Positions 39,925-41,861 of a stretch of DNA of 41,861 bases are shown here, piece after piece. Every line of letters starts with the position of its first letter. The first letter of the stretch is position 1. The translations under genes were made by a program, and so were the position numbers. Source of the stretch: JBDIBB01 sp039812685 (GTDB taxonomy: Bacteria; Acidobacteriota; Vicinamibacteria; Vicinamibacterales; JAFNAJ01). Below the pieces are notes generated by a model. The model saw only the letters and a program-made list of their open reading frames with translations, made no database searches and had not been told where the DNA came from. Where the stretch lies: assembly GCA_039812685.1 (NCBI GenBank), contig JBDIBB010000023.1, positions 1-41,861 on the forward strand. The letters are read 5' to 3'.

Positions 39925-41796
39925 TCAGTCGCCGGGCCTGCCGCTGTCCGCAGCGGGCTCGATCGGACGCGACGCGTCCGGGATCGTGATCGCCGGCAGC
40001 CGCACGATGAAGCGGCTCCCGCCACCCGGCGTGCTGTCGACCCTCACCGAGCCGCCCAGCTTCACGAGCAGCTGCCGCACGATCGACAGGCCAAGCCCGG
40101 TGCCGATCTCGCCGGTGGCCCTGGCGGCGGCGGCGCGGAAGAAGCTGTCGTAGAGGTGCGCGATGTCGGCCGGCTCGATGCCGATGCCCGAGTCCTCGAC
40201 GCTCGCCTCGATCCAGCCGTCGCGCGCGGTGGCGGTGAGCGTCACGTGGCCGGCTGCCGTGTACTTCACCGCGTTGTCGAGCAGGTTGGCGAAGATCCGC
40301 TCCAGATCGATCGCCTCCGCCGGCACGCCCCAGGCGCCGGTGTCCAGGTTCGACATGAACTCCAGGCCCTTCGCGCGGCAGCGTTCCTGGGCGGCCGCGA
40401 CCGTGCGCTCGAGCGACCGGTCGAGACGCACCGGACCGGTCGGTCCATCCGTCGCCCGACGCTGGGCCGCCGCCAGATCGAGCAGGTCGCGAATCAGGTC
40501 GAAGGCGTCCTGGATGCGGCGTCTGGCCCGCGCCAGCAGATCCTGTTGCCCGGCGCTGACCGGGCCGGCGAAGGGCAGCGCGTCGACCGCGCTCTGCACG
40601 GCGGCCAGTGGCGATCGCAGCTGGTGGTGCGTCGTGCGCGCGAACCAGACGCGCTCCCTGTCGAGCGCCTTCAGCTCTCCGTAGGCCCTGGCGTTCTCGA
40701 TCGCGACGGCCCCGAGGTCGGCCAGGCTGCTGAGCAGCTGGCGATCCTGCGCGTCGAAGCTGCGCGGGTCGCCGGTGTAGACGCGCACGGCGCCGAGCGT
40801 CCGATCCCGGGCGCGCATCGGGCAGCACAGGATCGACACCAGCCCCTCGCGGCGGGCCTGCTCCGGATACTGGAAGCGCCGATCCGCCGTCACGTCGCGG
40901 ATCTCCACGACCTGACCGGCCACCGTCTCCGCGTCGAGGATGCTGCCGTCGAGGTCGACCGGCCCCTTCTCCACGTAGGCGCGGCTGAGGCCGAAGGTGC
41001 CGCCGACCGTGAGCGACCGGCCGTCTGCCGACAGCAGGCGGATGCAGGCGCCCCTGCCGCCCAGCAGGTGCGTGGCGTGCTCGGCAATCAGCGCCAGCAC
41101 CTCGTTGAGGTCGAGCGAGGAGTTGACGAGGCGTCCGACCTCGTGCAGCGCCTGCATCCGGCGATAGGCGTGCTCGAGGGAGTGCTCCGAGGCGGCCAGC
41201 GCCGCTTCCTTCTCCCGCAGCCGCGCGGTGATCGACGTGGCGAGATACGTGGTGCAGAGGAACAGGAACGAAAGCGCCGCCCACAGCGCGACCAGGCTGG
41301 GCGGTGGCGGTCCGCCGGGGCCGGCTGGCCCGGAGATGATGGGCGGGGTGAGCCCGCCGAGCAGGGCCGTGAGCAGCACCGCCGCCGCGGCCAGCAGGTA
41401 GCACGTGCGCCGCGAGAGCAGGATCGACCCGATGATCAGGTGGAACACGAAGCCCACGGTGGCCGGGCTGCGGATGCCGCCGGTCAGCGCGATCGTGGCG
41501 GCCAGCGCGAGCCAGTCCAGCGCGATTTGCGCGTGCACGGCGCGCTGCTGCGATCGCAGCGTCTCGGCCATCCGGTCGCCGAAGAGGAAGAACAGCTCGT
41601 TGTAGCCGAGCACCGCGATGCCGACCACGGTGAGCAGCGGGTAGGGAACGGGGAACTCGATCAGCGGCAGGCCCACGGCGCTGCCGGTGACCAGCCCGAG
41701 GCCTGCGAACCATCGCAGGCGGACGAGCCACCCCAGCCGCTCGCGCAGCTCGTGTTCGAGGGGGAGCCGGACGTCGTCGGCCGTTACCTGTTGCAC
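39925..41796 (-). CDS. Membrane histidine kinase with GAF domain
   Basis: The product has 623 residues. Residues 25-190 form six membrane helices of a 7TM-like or MASE-type sensor; a coiled coil (about 190-220) leads to a GAF domain (about 225-372, with VNSSLDLNEVLALIAEH and CCPMRARDRTLGAVRVY). The kinase core has an H-box FARTTHHQLRSPLAAV with phosphoacceptor H391, an N-box FANLLDNAVKYT near 492, a D-box DSGIGIEP near 530 and a G-box GTGLGLSIVRQL near 562. The H-box has Gln in place of the usual Glu after His (HQLRSPL), a variant seen in several kinases. The regulator is not adjacent in the window. The ATG at 41796 leaves 65 bases to the right edge with nothing else recognisable. Confidence 0.93.
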   Translation of the reverse strand: MQQVTADDVRLPLEHELRERLGWLVRLRWFAGLGLVTGSAVGLPLIEFPVPYPLLTVVGIAVLGYNELFFLFGDRMAETLRSQQRAVHAQIALDWLALAATIALTGGIRSPATVGFVFHLIIGSILLSRRTCYLLAAAAVLLTALLGGLTPPIISGPAGPGGPPPPSLVALWAALSFLFLCTTYLATSITARLREKEAALAASEHSLEHAYRRMQALHEVGRLVNSSLDLNEVLALIAEHATHLLGGRGACIRLLSADGRSLTVGGTFGLSRAYVEKGPVDLDGSILDAETVAGQVVEIRDVTADRRFQYPEQARREGLVSILCCPMRARDRTLGAVRVYTGDPRSFDAQDRQLLSSLADLGAVAIENARAYGELKALDRERVWFARTTHHQLRSPLAAVQSAVDALPFAGPVSAGQQDLLARARRRIQDAFDLIRDLLDLAAAQRRATDGPTGPVRLDRSLERTVAAAQERCRAKGLEFMSNLDTGAWGVPAEAIDLERIFANLLDNAVKYTAAGHVTLTATARDGWIEASVEDSGIGIEPADIAHLYDSFFRAAAARATGEIGTGLGLSIVRQLLVKLGGSVRVDSTPGGGSRFIVRLPAITIPDASRPIEPAADSGRPGD

Positions 41797-41861
41797 GCCG
41801 CACCTGTCCCGGCGGGCCGGCGCGCCCGCGCCTGATCACAGGGACGGGACGCGGCGGCTAC

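Noticed and set aside
38984..41839. A minus-strand frame of about 951 codons over the kinase and aldehyde dehydrogenase
   Set aside because: It reads the kinase gene out of frame and the dehydrogenase in antisense, with no domain match.
1..41861. tRNA, rRNA, CRISPR arrays, insertion sequences and prophage genes
   Set aside because: I looked for cloverleaf/TPsiC patterns, regularly spaced repeats, transposase DDE motifs and phage structural genes and found none I could support.

Overview
The window reads as a chromosomal segment of a very high G+C Gram-negative bacterium, most likely an Acidobacteriota of the Vicinamibacteria type. This placement is inferred from gene content. It rests on an Oar-like TonB-dependent receptor with an N-terminal carboxypeptidase-regulatory-like domain, a small secreted protein of the kind common in acidobacterial genomes, many Sec- and Tat-exported hydrolases, and several genes whose -10 box lies only 6-8 bases before the start codon. 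No rRNA, tRNA, CRISPR array or transposase was recognised.

Layout. 1-2.9 kb: a heavy-metal-type outer membrane efflux gene (open at the left edge), a divergent OmpR-type regulator, and a histidine kinase gene that loses all similarity after its HAMP domain. 2.65-4.35 kb: two poorly characterised genes, one for a membrane protein and one for a beta-propeller protein. 4.5-6 kb: an exported M20 peptidase. 6-11 kb: a compact minus-strand operon with a Tat-type binding protein, FecCD-type permease, ABC ATPase, SAM methyltransferase and MgtE. 11.4-12.7 kb: a TrpB2-type tryptophan synthase beta chain.

12.9-27.9 kb is the most interesting part, a contiguous locus for scavenging purine nucleosides and ribose outside the cytoplasm. 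One arm (minus strand) has a Tat-exported adenine deaminase, an exported protein with a NADAR-like N-glycosidase signature, two exported nucleoside hydrolases and a ribokinase. A divergent AzgA-type purine permease and a LacI-type regulator follow. The other arm (plus strand) has the Oar-like receptor, a third exported nucleoside hydrolase and a GRP/ureide-permease-like transporter. Two LacI-type operator dyads lie at the receptor promoter. The proposed flow is: the receptor brings nucleosides or related N-ribosides into the periplasm; the hydrolases and the NADAR-like protein release base and ribose; exported deaminase turns adenine into hypoxanthine; AzgA imports purine; the DMT porter imports ribose; and ribokinase traps it as ribose-5-phosphate. 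The layout recalls the Bacteroides ribose/nucleoside (rbs) loci, but the exported NADAR-like protein and exported adenine deaminase are unusual.

28.2-30.7 kb: a small secreted protein and a fused amino-sugar kinase-MurQ protein for N-acetylmuramic acid recycling. 30.9-33.4 kb: a XamI-like type II restriction-modification pair in lower-G+C DNA. 33.5-36.7 kb: an arsenic island with a small thioredoxin-like protein, an ArsP-like permease whose start appears frameshifted in a C run, ArsC, ArsM and ArsR with a perfect operator dyad. 36.8-41.8 kb: an AMMECR1 protein, a BASS-family transporter, an aldehyde dehydrogenase and a GAF-containing histidine kinase.
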